Shown here: positions 34,889-46,185 of the stretch, piece after piece
Position numbering within the stretch: position 1 is the stretch's first letter
Layout of the letters: each line of letters begins with the position of its first letter
Assembly: GCF_019656455.1 (NCBI RefSeq)
Contig: NZ_BPMK01000016.1
Span: 62,001 to 126,000 of the forward strand
Reading direction: 5' to 3'
Length of the DNA: 64,000 nucleotides
Source: Noviherbaspirillum aridicola
Lineage (GTDB): Bacteria > Pseudomonadota > Gammaproteobacteria > Burkholderiales > Burkholderiaceae_D
Notes under the pieces: model-generated
What the model was told of the DNA's origin: nothing
Seen by the model: only the letters and a program-made list of their open reading frames with translations
Databases searched by the model: none
Made by a program: the position numbers and the translations under genes

Positions 34889-35212
34889 TCAGTGATGAAG
34901 CATGCCGGGGTGCGGCAGCGCGATGAGGACGGTTGTCAGGTCTTCCAGCGCTGCCCTCGTGTCCTTGTGGTCGACATCGGCGCAGGAGTCCTGGAGCTGG
35001 CGCCCGGCTTCCTTCAGATGTTCCAGGCACTCGGCACAGCGGTCATCGGCGGATTCGAGCCTGAGCAGGGATGAAAGGCGGCGCGCGTCGCGCTGTATCG
35101 AGAACAGGGAGGAGTGAATGCACGCGGGCGCGCGCCTTTCGCACATCTCCGTAATGGCCAGAACGGTCCGGTCGATGCCTATCAGCCGCTTCTTGAGCGA
35201 GTCGATTTCCAC
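34889..35212 (-). CDS. Small Cys-containing helical protein, function unknown
   Basis: A 107-residue soluble protein, nearly all helix, with about five Cys (CERRAPACIHSS, CAECLEHLKEAG, LQDSCADVD). The GTG at 35212 is chosen because a strong AAAGGAGAAACC ribosome site stands directly before it; the open frame continues upstream without a comparable site. It is divergent from the OTU-like gene across a gap holding the hrp-box match. Size and acidity would allow a type III chaperone, but I see no specific motif. Confidence 0.55.
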   Translation of the reverse strand: MEIDSLKKRLIGIDRTVLAITEMCERRAPACIHSSLFSIQRDARRLSSLLRLESADDRCAECLEHLKEAGRQLQDSCADVDHKDTRAALEDLTTVLIALPHPGMLHH

Positions 35213-35341
35213 GGTTTCTCCTTTCTTGTAGTCCCCGGCGGCGGCCGGGGCGGCTTCAGAAGAAACGGAATGCAAGGAATTGAGTTGACCGGCGGGAGTG
35301 TAAGTATTCGTAACTGACTTTTGCCCGCCGACCGGCAGCGC

Positions 35342-35369
35342 GGAACCGTGCGCGCCCCGGGGCCACTCA
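35342..35369 (+). promoter_or_regulatory. hrp-box match: GGAACC-N15-CCACTCA
   Basis: GGAACC at 35342-35347, a 15-base spacer and CCACTCA at 35363-35369 match every fixed base of the HrpL-dependent promoter consensus (GGAACC-N15/16-CCACNNA) of Hrp1-type type III secretion regulons. It points toward the OTU-like gene, 91 bases before ATG 35461. Other GGAACC copies that I checked in the window are not followed by CCAC at the right distance. Confidence 0.65.
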
Positions 35370-35460
35370 GGTTTCCTCGCCGGTCCGCCGCGACAGCGGA
35401 GTGAACGCGCCGTCCGGCGCCGGCAGCGTTGCACCTTCCATAACAGTGATCACGCAAACC

Positions 35461-36903
35461 ATGGGCATCTCACTATCCCGCAATCGGTCCTTCCCGGCCG
35501 CTCCGCCGGTGCGGCGGGCTGGAGGCAATGAACCTCAATCGCGCCCGGCCATGCCGGAGGCTCCGGCGCACGGCAGGGCATCCATTCACCGCAAGAGCGA
35601 AGGACGGAGCAAAAGGCAGGCGCTGCTGGAGAAGTTCAGGCGCTTGCAGGGAAAGCTCACGTCCGGCATGCCGCGGCAGCCTGACTGGGGCATCCAGCAC
35701 GTCAAAGTCAAGCGCAAGGAGGGAATGGGGCTCCCTGACCTTACGAGCGTCGCCGGCGCTTCCGTGGCCTATGCAGCCCTGGTCGGCAGCCTTGAACTCA
35801 CCGATGCCGCGCTTCAGCAGATGTGCAGGAACGTAGAGATTCTTGAAGACCTGAAGGGCGGCGATGACGGGAAAGCCCTGAAGTCGGCGAAGAAGGCGAT
35901 CGCCGAGGCACACAAGGACCTGATGGCGCCGAGCCATCCCGACAAGGTCTGGATACTGCGCGCCCTCAAGGACTATATCCGCATCCAGCACCCCGAGCGG
36001 ATGGGAGGGACGTACGCACCGTCCGCGGCGACCCGTCTCGCCGCCTCCCCGGCGCCTGCTGTCAGCCCCGAACGGGACCGCCTGCTCCAGGAGTTCATGG
36101 AAGCGCTTCGTACCGTCGAGCGCACCGACGCGCCGCCGCTGCCGCAGGCGGCGGACACGGTGGGCGATGCGGGGGAAAGCGGCTCAATGCCGGAGACGCA
36201 GTCCGCGGCGGAGCGGCCCGACTATCGGCGCCAGTATGTGGCCGAACCCGCGCCGTCGGCGCCGATCGATCTGCGGGCGTATGGACGGATACCCAATCAG
36301 GGCGGCGGCGACTGCCTGTTCCATGCGCTGAGCGGAAGAAATCTTTCGGCCGATGAAATCGTCGCGCTGAGGGGAAGGGTGGCCGCGGTGCGCGCGGGTC
36401 TGAGCGATACCGAGCAGGCATTCAACGCACACCGTCTCGTCGCCGGCCTCACGCAGACACCCGGCCTGCACGCAAAAGGCATGGCATTGATGCAGGGAAG
36501 GCATGCGATACCGAATTCGGTGCTCGCGAAGTTTCAGGCCGTTCCCGGCATGTACGCAGGCGAGGATGAACTCGCCCAGTGGAGCATGCTCGATGAGAAC
36601 CGGGAAAAGCGGGTTCTCGTCGTCCACGGCAACGGACCGTGCGAAATGTACCGGTCAGGCGTGAGACAGCCGGTACCCCGCGAAGACTTTGAGCGTCATG
36701 CGCAGACCGCCGACCTGATTCTCCAGCGAAGTGGAGCGCACTGGGAACAGATCGCGCCGAAGCGGATCGCCGCGTCGTCGCGCCTGCTGCCCGCCTCCCG
36801 GGGAACAGATTTTCAGCTTCGTCACGCCAGACACGGAACACTGGAGATCGTGCGTCGGGAGGATGCGGGGCAGCCCCACAGTGTCGGATTCGAACTGCGC
36901 TGA
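35461..36903 (+). CDS. OTU-type cysteine protease, candidate type III secreted effector
   Basis: A 480-residue protein without signal peptide or membrane segment. The N-terminal 90 residues are Ser/Arg/Pro-rich and disordered-looking, as in type III secretion signals. A helical region (about 90-190) and a second disordered linker follow. The C-terminal domain (about 265-480) has OTU deubiquitinase features: Cys285 in GGGDCLFHALSG and His427 in GAHWEQI, with Glu429 a possible third residue. The usual Asp three before Cys is Gly. ATG 35461 is preferred; GTG 35401 in frame adds 20 residues, and neither has a good ribosome site. The hrp-box upstream suggests HrpL control. Host ubiquitin or a ubiquitin-like protein is the inferred target. 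Confidence 0.75.
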   Translation: MGISLSRNRSFPAAPPVRRAGGNEPQSRPAMPEAPAHGRASIHRKSEGRSKRQALLEKFRRLQGKLTSGMPRQPDWGIQHVKVKRKEGMGLPDLTSVAGASVAYAALVGSLELTDAALQQMCRNVEILEDLKGGDDGKALKSAKKAIAEAHKDLMAPSHPDKVWILRALKDYIRIQHPERMGGTYAPSAATRLAASPAPAVSPERDRLLQEFMEALRTVERTDAPPLPQAADTVGDAGESGSMPETQSAAERPDYRRQYVAEPAPSAPIDLRAYGRIPNQGGGDCLFHALSGRNLSADEIVALRGRVAAVRAGLSDTEQAFNAHRLVAGLTQTPGLHAKGMALMQGRHAIPNSVLAKFQAVPGMYAGEDELAQWSMLDENREKRVLVVHGNGPCEMYRSGVRQPVPREDFERHAQTADLILQRSGAHWEQIAPKRIAASSRLLPASRGTDFQLRHARHGTLEIVRREDAGQPHSVGFELR

Positions 36904-36941
36904 CGCCCCTGAAGGGTGACGTTGTCACGCACCGTGCGTCG

Positions 36942-37253
36942 TTGACGTGGCGCGCGCAGGATGTGGTGCGGGGCAACAAGTCGGTGCTGGTGTTCACCCC
37001 TCCCGCGCGTCCCGGGGAATTGCGAGACAAGCCCGTTGCACGGGCCTTTCTTCACGCCGCCGCGCGTGCCGCGAGCGAGGCCGGGGCCGACTTCGTCGCG
37101 GTCGATGGGGCGGACAGCCGGGACATGAAAAACCTGTGCATCGGATGGGGCTTGCAGTCCGGCTACCGGAGCGACTGCTATGAAGCGACGCCCGCGGCCC
37201 TGATGGCATCCACCCTGCGCAGTCTGAACGAGAAGGGATGGACCCAGGACTGA
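36942..37253 (+). CDS. Possible small protein downstream of the OTU-like gene
   Basis: A 103-residue frame opening with TTG 36942, with no good ribosome site. It reads as a compact alpha/beta protein (VLVFTPPARPGEL, GADFVAVDGADSRDMKNL, GWGLQSGYRSDCYEATP). It begins 39 bases after the OTU-like stop and could be a partner or a frame-shifted remnant. Apart from it, the 541-base stretch 36904-37444 shows nothing recognisable. Confidence 0.3.
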   Translation: MTWRAQDVVRGNKSVLVFTPPARPGELRDKPVARAFLHAAARAASEAGADFVAVDGADSRDMKNLCIGWGLQSGYRSDCYEATPAALMASTLRSLNEKGWTQD

Positions 37254-37444
37254 GAGCGGGCTCGCGGACACGGGTACGTTCGCCGGCCTTCTCATGCCTG
37301 AGCGGGAGAAAAAACAGCAGGAAAGTTTCCCTCCGCCGTCGCGCCGGGCGGCGGCAACGCTCCCTGCTGAATATCAATACTGCTTCTCACGCGACGGTAC
37401 AGAGTGTGGGTCACTCATCCCCAACATTCGATAAGGAGAACGCT

Positions 37445-37807
37445 ATGACCCTTCGTTCCGCCAAACCCCTGCTTGCCTGTGTGCTGGGAATCGCCGTGCT
37501 GGCAGGCTGCGCCTCGTCGAAGTCTTCCACCCCGACGGCTTCGGCGGCCGCCAGCGGCATGCAGAAAGGAAAAATCGTCGCGGTCGAGCCCGCCAGCGTG
37601 GCCGGCAGCACGATGACCTCTCCGACCTCCGGCAGCTCGGCGACCGGCTCCACGATGGCCGGCAGCCCCTCGGCGGTGGTCACCGTCCAGTTCGCCGACG
37701 GCACCCAGAGCCGCTACAGCGTCACCCAGCAAAAGACCAGCTTCAACGTCGGCGATCCGGTCAGCGTCATCATGCGCGGCGACAGCGGCGTCATCATGAA
37801 GCCCTGA
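37445..37807 (+). CDS. Small putative lipoprotein
   Basis: A 120-residue protein with a lipoprotein signal ending in LAGC (Cys22). The mature part has a Ser/Thr/Gly-rich spacer and then a short beta-rich domain (VVTVQFADGTQSRYSV, FNVGDPVSVIM). AAGGAGAACGCT precedes ATG 37445, strong support for expression. Probably lipid-anchored in the outer membrane; function unknown. Confidence 0.72.
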   Translation: MTLRSAKPLLACVLGIAVLAGCASSKSSTPTASAAASGMQKGKIVAVEPASVAGSTMTSPTSGSSATGSTMAGSPSAVVTVQFADGTQSRYSVTQQKTSFNVGDPVSVIMRGDSGVIMKP

Positions 37808-37824
37808 TCAGGCGGGCGGCCGTC

Positions 37825-40216
<2,392 letters not shown>

Positions 40217-40298
40217 GGCGCTGTCCGCGCGGCCCCGGGCACGCCCGCCCCGCGGCCGCCTCGACCAGAGCGGGCGCCTGCATCAGAACGGAGACAAC

Positions 40299-41186
40299 AT
40301 GCCTTTGCCAACGCTTGAAACGACGCGCTACAGCGTCGACCAGGGTATCGCCACCATCACGCTGAACCGGCCCGAAAAGCTCAATGCCTACAACGCCAGG
40401 ATGCGGGAAGAGCTGATCGCGCTGTTCGACGAAACCGACGCGGACGACAATGTGCGCGTCGTGATCGTCACCGGCGCCGGCCGCGCCTTCTGCGCGGGCG
40501 CCGACCTGTCCGGCGGCGGAGCCACCTTCGACCGCCAGGCCAACCCCGGCGACCTCTCGCGCGAGTCGCTGAAGGTGGGGGACGTGTACCGCGACGGCGG
40601 CGGCACCAATACCCTGCGCATCTACCAGAGCCTCAAGCCGGTCATCGGCGCCATCAACGGTCCCGCCGTCGGCATCGGCGCGACCATGCAGCTGCCGATG
40701 GACATTCGCCTGGCGTCGACCGAGGCGCGCTTCGGCTTCGTGTTCGCGCGCCGCGGCATCACGCCCGAGGCCGCTTCCTCATGGTTCCTGCCGCGCCTGG
40801 TCGGCATGCAGACCGCGCTCGAATGGTGCATGACCGGCCGCGTCTTCGGCGCCGATGAAGCCCTCGCGCGCGGACTGGTGCGCTCGCTGCATGCGCCCGA
40901 CGAGCTGCTGCCGGCCGCCCGCGCGCTCGCCCGCGAAATCGCCGACAATACCGCGCCCGTATCGGTCGCGCTCAGCCGCCAGCTGCTGTGGCGAATGGCC
41001 GCTGCCCCGCATCCGATGGACGCGCACCGCATCGACAGCCGGTCGATCCAGTCGCGCGGGCAGTCCGCGGATGCGCGCGAGGGCGTGACCGCCTTCCTGG
41101 AAAAGCGGGCCGCGGTCTTTCCGGACAAGGTGTCGACGGACATGCCGGCGTTTTTTCCCTGGTGGGACGAGCCGGAATTCAAGTAA
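40299..41186 (+). CDS. Enoyl-CoA hydratase/isomerase (crotonase family)
   Basis: A 295-residue crotonase. Oxyanion-hole segments are FCAGADLSGGG (about 65-75) and GPAVGIGATM (about 123-132). NRPEKLNAYNARM is the N-terminal hallmark. It is about 35 residues longer than the average family member because of a loop after residue 75 and a longer tail. GGAGACAAC precedes ATG 40299. Likely in one transcript with the nitronate monooxygenase-like gene. Acyl-CoA substrate unknown. Confidence 0.9.
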   Translation: MPLPTLETTRYSVDQGIATITLNRPEKLNAYNARMREELIALFDETDADDNVRVVIVTGAGRAFCAGADLSGGGATFDRQANPGDLSRESLKVGDVYRDGGGTNTLRIYQSLKPVIGAINGPAVGIGATMQLPMDIRLASTEARFGFVFARRGITPEAASSWFLPRLVGMQTALEWCMTGRVFGADEALARGLVRSLHAPDELLPAARALAREIADNTAPVSVALSRQLLWRMAAAPHPMDAHRIDSRSIQSRGQSADAREGVTAFLEKRAAVFPDKVSTDMPAFFPWWDEPEFK

Positions 41187-41221
41187 GCCGGTCCGGCCCG
41201 GATGAAGCGGATGGCGGCGCG

Positions 41222-42535
41222 CTATCTCGCCGCCGTCACCCGCCAGACCGCGTTCCCCACATCGTCCGACACCAGCAGCGCTCCCCGGCGATCCAGCGCG
41301 ATGCCTATCGGCCTTCCCATTGCCTTGCCGTCGTTTGACAGGAAGCCGGTCAGGATGTCGGTCGCCGGGCCCGACGGGCGGCCGTTGGCGAATGGCACGA
41401 AGATGACCTTGTAGCCGCTGTGCGGGCGCCGGTTCCAGGAGCCGTGCAGCGCGACGAATGCGCCGCCGGCATACGCCGCGGGCAGCAGGCCGCCCTCGTA
41501 GAAGGCGATGCCGAAGGCCGCGGTATGCGCGCCGAGCGCATAATCGGGAACGATCGCGGTGGCGACGAGATCGGGCCGCGGCGGTTGCGCGCGGCTGTCG
41601 ACATGGCGGCCGTAATAGCTGTACGGCCAGCCGTAGAATCCGCCGTCCTTCACCGTAGTCATGTAGTCGGGCACCAGGTCGCTGCCGATCTCGTCCCGCT
41701 CGTTCACCGTGGTCCACAGCGCGCCGCTGACGGGATTCCAGGCCAGGCCGTTGGGGTTGCGCAGGCCGGTGGCGAAGCTGCGCGTGCGGCCGCCGGCGAG
41801 ATCGATTTCCAGGATGGCGGCACGATCGACTTCGTTTTCCATGCCCAGTTCGCCGACGTTGCTGTTCGAGCCGACGGTGGCGTAAAGCCGGCGGCCGTCG
41901 CGGCTGGCAATGATGTTCTTGGTCCAGTGGTGATTGATGCTGCCGGCGGGCAGATCGGCGACCTTCACGCCCGCCGCGGTGATCCTGGTCGCGCCCTCGG
42001 TATAGGGGAAGCGCAGCACCGCATCGGTGTTGGCGACGTACAGCGCATCGCCGACCAGCGCCATGCCGAAGGGAGAGTTCAGGTTTTCCAGGAATGCGGT
42101 GCGCACCTCGGGAATGCCGTTGCCGTCGGCGTCGCGCAGCAGGGTGATGCGGTTGGCGCTCGGCACGCCGGCGCCGGCGCGTTCCATGAACGTCCTCATG
42201 AACCAGCCGGCGATGCCGGTGCGCGCGCCCTGCGCGTTCGCCGGCCGGTTCGACTCCGCGACGAGCACGTCGCCGTTGGGCAGCACATAGAGCCAGCGCG
42301 GGTGATCGAGCCCGCCGGCGAAGGGCCGGACCTCCAGCCCCGGTGCTGCCGCCGGCTTGCCGCCATCGCTCCAGCCGATCGCGGGCGCAATGTTCACGGT
42401 CGGCAGGAGGCCGCCGCGCGGCGGCGGCAAGGCCGGGTTCGGGCCGATCCCGGCTTCCACCGGCAACTGCGCGCGCTCGGCACAGGCCGTCGTCATCGCT
42501 AGGGTGGCCAGGGCAATAAGGTGGCGGACTCGCAT
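41222..42535 (-). CDS. PQQ-dependent sugar/sorbosone dehydrogenase-like beta-propeller, exported
   Basis: A 437-residue periplasmic protein of the soluble glucose dehydrogenase/sorbosone dehydrogenase fold. The export signal is about 1-17 ([18 protein letters not shown]), and Cys18 may be lipidated. Family motifs include [23 protein letters not shown] (in parts: [15 protein letters not shown]), [10 protein letters not shown], and [11 protein letters not shown]. It should oxidise an aldose or alcohol using PQQ, passing electrons to a quinone or cytochrome. GGGAGAGA precedes ATG 42535. No PQQ synthesis genes are in the window. Convergent with the enoyl-CoA hydratase gene. Confidence 0.85.
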   Translation of the reverse strand: MRVRHLIALATLAMTTACAERAQLPVEAGIGPNPALPPPRGGLLPTVNIAPAIGWSDGGKPAAAPGLEVRPFAGGLDHPRWLYVLPNGDVLVAESNRPANAQGARTGIAGWFMRTFMERAGAGVPSANRITLLRDADGNGIPEVRTAFLENLNSPFGMALVGDALYVANTDAVLRFPYTEGATRITAAGVKVADLPAGSINHHWTKNIIASRDGRRLYATVGSNSNVGELGMENEVDRAAILEIDLAGGRTRSFATGLRNPNGLAWNPVSGALWTTVNERDEIGSDLVPDYMTTVKDGGFYGWPYSYYGRHVDSRAQPPRPDLVATAIVPDYALGAHTAAFGIAFYEGGLLPAAYAGGAFVALHGSWNRRPHSGYKVIFVPFANGRPSGPATDILTGFLSNDGKAMGRPIGIALDRRGALLVSDDVGNAVWRVTAAR

Positions 42536-42741
42536 GCATCTCTCCCTTCCCATACATGAGGCGTCGGATGGCCGGATGGCCATGCCGGAGCATTCAAGCA
42601 TGATTGCGGCCGGCGCAATAGCGGTATTTCGGCATGGGCGGCATCCATGCCGGCGAAATTACCGCTTCTGCAATTCTCGCTGGAACTGTTTCCGGCTTGC
42701 GCCGGTCAGAGGCCTTGTTCTCCATCATACGTCCGGCCTCC

Positions 42742-43071
42742 ATGAGCAAAGCAGCAAAATCCAGTCGTCGAAACAAGCGGGCCGGGAGTGCCCGCCCCCA
42801 GTCCGCCCGCAGGCCGCGTGCCGGCGCCGCCGGGCCGGCGTCCAGGCGTGGCGATGAGGAGAGCAAACGCAGACTGTGGGAACGCAAGCAGGCCGAACTC
42901 GAGGCGAGATGGGTGGCCGCGCAGGCCAAGCAGTCCAGCGAAGAGGCGGCGCGCAGAAGAACCATGAAGATCGCGCGCAGGGTCACCGGCATCGGGGCGC
43001 TGGCGGTTCTGCTGTGTGTGCTCGCGCTGTATTACACATACGGCGGAACCGGCGCCGCCGGTCTGTCCTGA
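42742..43071 (+). CDS. Small basic membrane-anchored hypothetical protein
   Basis: A 109-residue protein with a strongly basic, Ala/Arg-rich disordered N-terminal half, a charged coiled-coil-like helix (residues 38-70) and one transmembrane segment near the C terminus (about 80-101, GIGALAVLLCVLALYYTYGG). The orientation resembles a tail-anchored protein. No clear ribosome site precedes ATG 42742. Family unknown. Confidence 0.5.
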   Translation: MSKAAKSSRRNKRAGSARPQSARRPRAGAAGPASRRGDEESKRRLWERKQAELEARWVAAQAKQSSEEAARRRTMKIARRVTGIGALAVLLCVLALYYTYGGTGAAGLS

Positions 43072-43133
43072 GCGCGGCATCCGGGCGCCGTGCGGCGACC
43101 ACGCCGGCGGGTTGCCGGTGCTAGAATGCGCGC

Positions 43134-43526
43134 ATGTTAAGAATTCGGCACTGGCGGCGCAGCATGGCGTGGATGGCATGTATGGTCATCGCGCTGTCGT
43201 CCCTGTTGCCGATGATCTCGCACGCGATGGCGGCGCATCGCGCGGCGCTCACGGCGCAGCATGAAATATGCACGGCGGCGGGTGTCGTGACCGTCGATGT
43301 GCCGGTTCCGGATGACGGCCCGTCCTCGCATGGCAAGCACGGCCATTCCACCGACTGTCCCTATTGCCGCCTGCACGCCGATCATCCGGCGCTGCCGCCT
43401 TCCGTGCCGGCGGCGTTGCCGGTTTCCCCGCAACGGGCCGCCTATCCTCCGCTGTTCTACTCCTCCCCGCATCCGCTGCACGCCTGGGCGTTCGCACATC
43501 CGCGCGCGCCTCCCCGTTTCTCCTGA
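43134..43526 (+). CDS. DUF2946-like His/Cys-rich protein of the copper cluster
   Basis: A 130-residue protein with a hydrophobic N-terminal segment (about 10-33), probably a signal or anchor, and a His/Cys-rich central part (SSHGKHGHSTDCPYCRLHADH) fit to bind copper. DUF2946 proteins commonly precede TonB-dependent copper receptors. The next genes are a PCu(A)C chaperone and a TonB receptor, supporting a role in copper handling. Exact function unknown. Confidence 0.72.
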   Translation: MLRIRHWRRSMAWMACMVIALSSLLPMISHAMAAHRAALTAQHEICTAAGVVTVDVPVPDDGPSSHGKHGHSTDCPYCRLHADHPALPPSVPAALPVSPQRAAYPPLFYSSPHPLHAWAFAHPRAPPRFS

Positions 43527-43649
43527 ACCGATTCCTTGCCCGGCCGGCCCGCCTCCGCGTGGCGGCCGTTGAGTGCTGCCGCCGGCGGCCGCTGATGCGG
43601 CATGCGTCGCGTGCGCGCGCCGACAGATCATCATCAGGAGAAACCAATC

Positions 43650-44102
43650 ATGAAGTCCATTTTCGTCGCCGCGGCCATGCTCGTCGCCGCGCCCGTCGCC
43701 CTGGCACAAGTCGCGGTCAGCGACGCCTGGATACGCGGCACCGTCGCCCATCAGACCGCGACCGGCGCCTTCATGCAGCTCGTCGCCGAGCGTGACGGCC
43801 GGCTGGTGGAGGCGAATTCCCCCGCCGCGGCGCAGGTCGAGATCCACGAGATGCGCATGGAGAACGATGTGATGCGCATGCGGCGCATCGATGCGCTGCC
43901 CCTTCCCGCCGGGAAGCAGGTGGTCCTGCAGCCCGGCGGCTTTCACCTGATGCTCACCGGGCTGAAGGCGCCGCTGCGCGAGGGAGACAAGGTCCCGCTG
44001 TCGCTGGTGTTTCAGGCGGACGGGCAGGCGCCGCAGACGGTCCGCCTCGACGTTCCGGTACGCGCGCTGCACGGCAAGGGCGGGCTCGGCCATGGCAGGT
44101 AA
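43650..44102 (+). CDS. Periplasmic PCu(A)C copper chaperone
   Basis: A 150-residue exported copper chaperone. Signal peptide residues 1-19. The complete Cu(I) motif H-x10-M-x21-H-x-M is present as His66, Met77, His99 and Met101. Such proteins deliver copper to cytochrome oxidase or store it in the periplasm. The mature protein ends in a short His/Gly-rich tail. ATG 43650 follows GGAGAAACC. The stop overlaps the TonB receptor start by 11 bases, so translation is coupled. Confidence 0.93.
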   Translation: MKSIFVAAAMLVAAPVALAQVAVSDAWIRGTVAHQTATGAFMQLVAERDGRLVEANSPAAAQVEIHEMRMENDVMRMRRIDALPLPAGKQVVLQPGGFHLMLTGLKAPLREGDKVPLSLVFQADGQAPQTVRLDVPVRALHGKGGLGHGR

Positions 44103-46152
44103 GCGCCACGGTCGCCGGCGCGTCATCGTTCTCGCCTGTTCGGCGCCCGCGCTGCTGCTGCCGGGCGCGGCGGTCCGCGCGGAGGAGCCCAGCCTGCCGG
44201 CGGTCACCGTGACCGCCGCGCCGGCCGCGCCGCCGACGCTCGAGTCGATGGAGCAGGCGCGCAGGCGCGTCGATGCGGTACCGGGCGGCGCCAACATCGT
44301 CGACGCCGAACAATACCGGGAGGGCCGCGTGTCGACGCTGCCCGATGCGCTGCAGTTTTCTCCCGGCGTGTTCGCCGCTTCGCGGTTCGGGGCGGAAGAG
44401 GCCCGGGTGTCGATACGCGGCTCGGGACTGCAGCGCACTTTCCACATGCGCGGCATCGCCCTGCTGCAGGACGGCGTGCCGCTCAACCTCGCCGACGGCG
44501 GTGCCGACTTCCAGGCGGTCGAACCGCTGGCGGCACGCTATGTCGAGGTGTATCGCGGCGCGAATGCGCTGCAGTTCGGGGCGGCCACGCTGGGCGGCGC
44601 CATCAACTTCGTCAGTCCATCCGGCCTGTCGTCGCCGCCGGTCTCGGCCCGCGTGGAGGGCGGCAGCTTCGGTTACAAGCGGGCGCAGGTGACGGCATCC
44701 GGCAGCAGCGAGTCGAGCGACTGGTTCATCGCGGCCGCCGAGTTCTTCCAGAAGGGCTTTCGCGCGCATGCCCGGCAGGATACGCAGCGGGTGTCCGGCA
44801 ATCTCGGCTGGACCATCGGCGGCGGCCTTGAGACCCGGTTCTTTCTGCAGGCAGTCAGGACCGACTCCGAGCTGCCCGGCGCACTGACGCGCGCCGAAAT
44901 GGCGGCCTCACCCCGACGCGCCGATCCGGCCGCCGTCGCCGGCGACCAGCATCGTGACTTCGACCTGTATCGGCTGTCGAACAGGACGACGCTGCGGCTG
45001 TCGCCGGAGCGTCGTGTCGAGGCGGGCGCGTTCTACGCCTACAAGCATCTGGTCCATCCGATCTTCCAGGTGCTTGATCAGAACTCCAACGACTATGGCG
45101 TTTCCGCACGCTTCATCAGCGAGGAACGCCTGTTCGGCCGCCGGAATCAGTTCGTGCTGGGCACGAATCTCGTCTACGGCGAACTCGACGACGACCGCTT
45201 CCGCAATGTTGGGGGAGAGGCCGCCGCGCGCACCGGCGCGTCGCGCCAGCGATCGAAGAACCTCTCCGTGTTCGCCGAGAACCAGTACTACCTGATGCCA
45301 GCCACGGCGGTCGTCGTCGGCGCGCAGGCGGTGGATGCGGGGCGGCGGCTGCGGGACCGGTTTCTCGCGGACGGCGACCAGAGCGTGGACGAAGGCTACC
45401 GGCGCATCTCGCCGAAGTTCGGCGTGCGCCAGGACATCGCGCCCGGCGTCCAGGTCTTCGCCAACGCCAGCGGCAGCTATGAACCGCCCAGCTTCGGCGA
45501 ACTCGCCGGGGGACGAAATGTCACGCCGGTCGCCGCGCAGCGCGCGACGACGCTGGAGGCCGGCACGCGGGGCACGGCGCGGCAGGCGTGGGGCAGCCTG
45601 CGCTGGGATCTGGCGCTGTACCGCGCGCGGGTGAAGGACGAACTGCTCGCGCTCAACGACGCCGCCGGCAATCCGCTCGGCACCCGCAACGCCGACCGCA
45701 CCCTGCATCAGGGGATCGAGCTGGGCCTGCAGGCCGATGTCGGCGCTCACTGGACCGCACGCATCGCGTATCAGCTGAACGATTTCAGGTTCGACGGCGA
45801 CCCGGTGTACGGCAGCAACCGTCTGGCCGGCGTGCCGCGGCAGTTCGCCAGCGCCGAAGTGCTGTACCGGACGGCGGGCGGTCTTTACTTCGGGCCCAGG
45901 GTGCGCCTCGCGTCCTCCACCTGGATCGATCACGCGAACAGCCTTCGGGCCGGCGGCTACGGCGTCTATGACTTCAAGCTCGGGCAGAAGCTGGACAAGT
46001 CGCTGTCCTGGTTCCTGGAGGCGCGCAATCTGGGCGACAAGACCTATGCGGCGACCACCGGCGTGGTGGCCGACGCGAGAGGGCGGGACAGCCGGCAGTT
46101 CTATCCGGGCGAGGGACGCGCCTTTTATGCGGGTGTCGAACTGGCTTACTGA
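44092..46152 (+). CDS. TonB-dependent receptor, probably for copper
   Basis: A 686-residue outer-membrane receptor. Signal peptide about 1-30, plug domain about 40-190 (VSIRGSGLQ, YVEVYRGANALQFGAATLGGAINFV in parts: VEVYRGANALQFG, TLGGAINF), then a 22-strand barrel ending in an aromatic residue. It overlaps the PCu(A)C gene and follows the DUF2946-like gene, so copper or a copper chelate is the likely ligand (compare OprC). Ligand specificity is inferred from neighbours only. Confidence 0.88.
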   Translation: MAGKRHGRRRVIVLACSAPALLLPGAAVRAEEPSLPAVTVTAAPAAPPTLESMEQARRRVDAVPGGANIVDAEQYREGRVSTLPDALQFSPGVFAASRFGAEEARVSIRGSGLQRTFHMRGIALLQDGVPLNLADGGADFQAVEPLAARYVEVYRGANALQFGAATLGGAINFVSPSGLSSPPVSARVEGGSFGYKRAQVTASGSSESSDWFIAAAEFFQKGFRAHARQDTQRVSGNLGWTIGGGLETRFFLQAVRTDSELPGALTRAEMAASPRRADPAAVAGDQHRDFDLYRLSNRTTLRLSPERRVEAGAFYAYKHLVHPIFQVLDQNSNDYGVSARFISEERLFGRRNQFVLGTNLVYGELDDDRFRNVGGEAAARTGASRQRSKNLSVFAENQYYLMPATAVVVGAQAVDAGRRLRDRFLADGDQSVDEGYRRISPKFGVRQDIAPGVQVFANASGSYEPPSFGELAGGRNVTPVAAQRATTLEAGTRGTARQAWGSLRWDLALYRARVKDELLALNDAAGNPLGTRNADRTLHQGIELGLQADVGAHWTARIAYQLNDFRFDGDPVYGSNRLAGVPRQFASAEVLYRTAGGLYFGPRVRLASSTWIDHANSLRAGGYGVYDFKLGQKLDKSLSWFLEARNLGDKTYAATTGVVADARGRDSRQFYPGEGRAFYAGVELAY

Positions 46153-46185
46153 CGACAGCCGGACAACGATCGAAAGGAAAGACAG

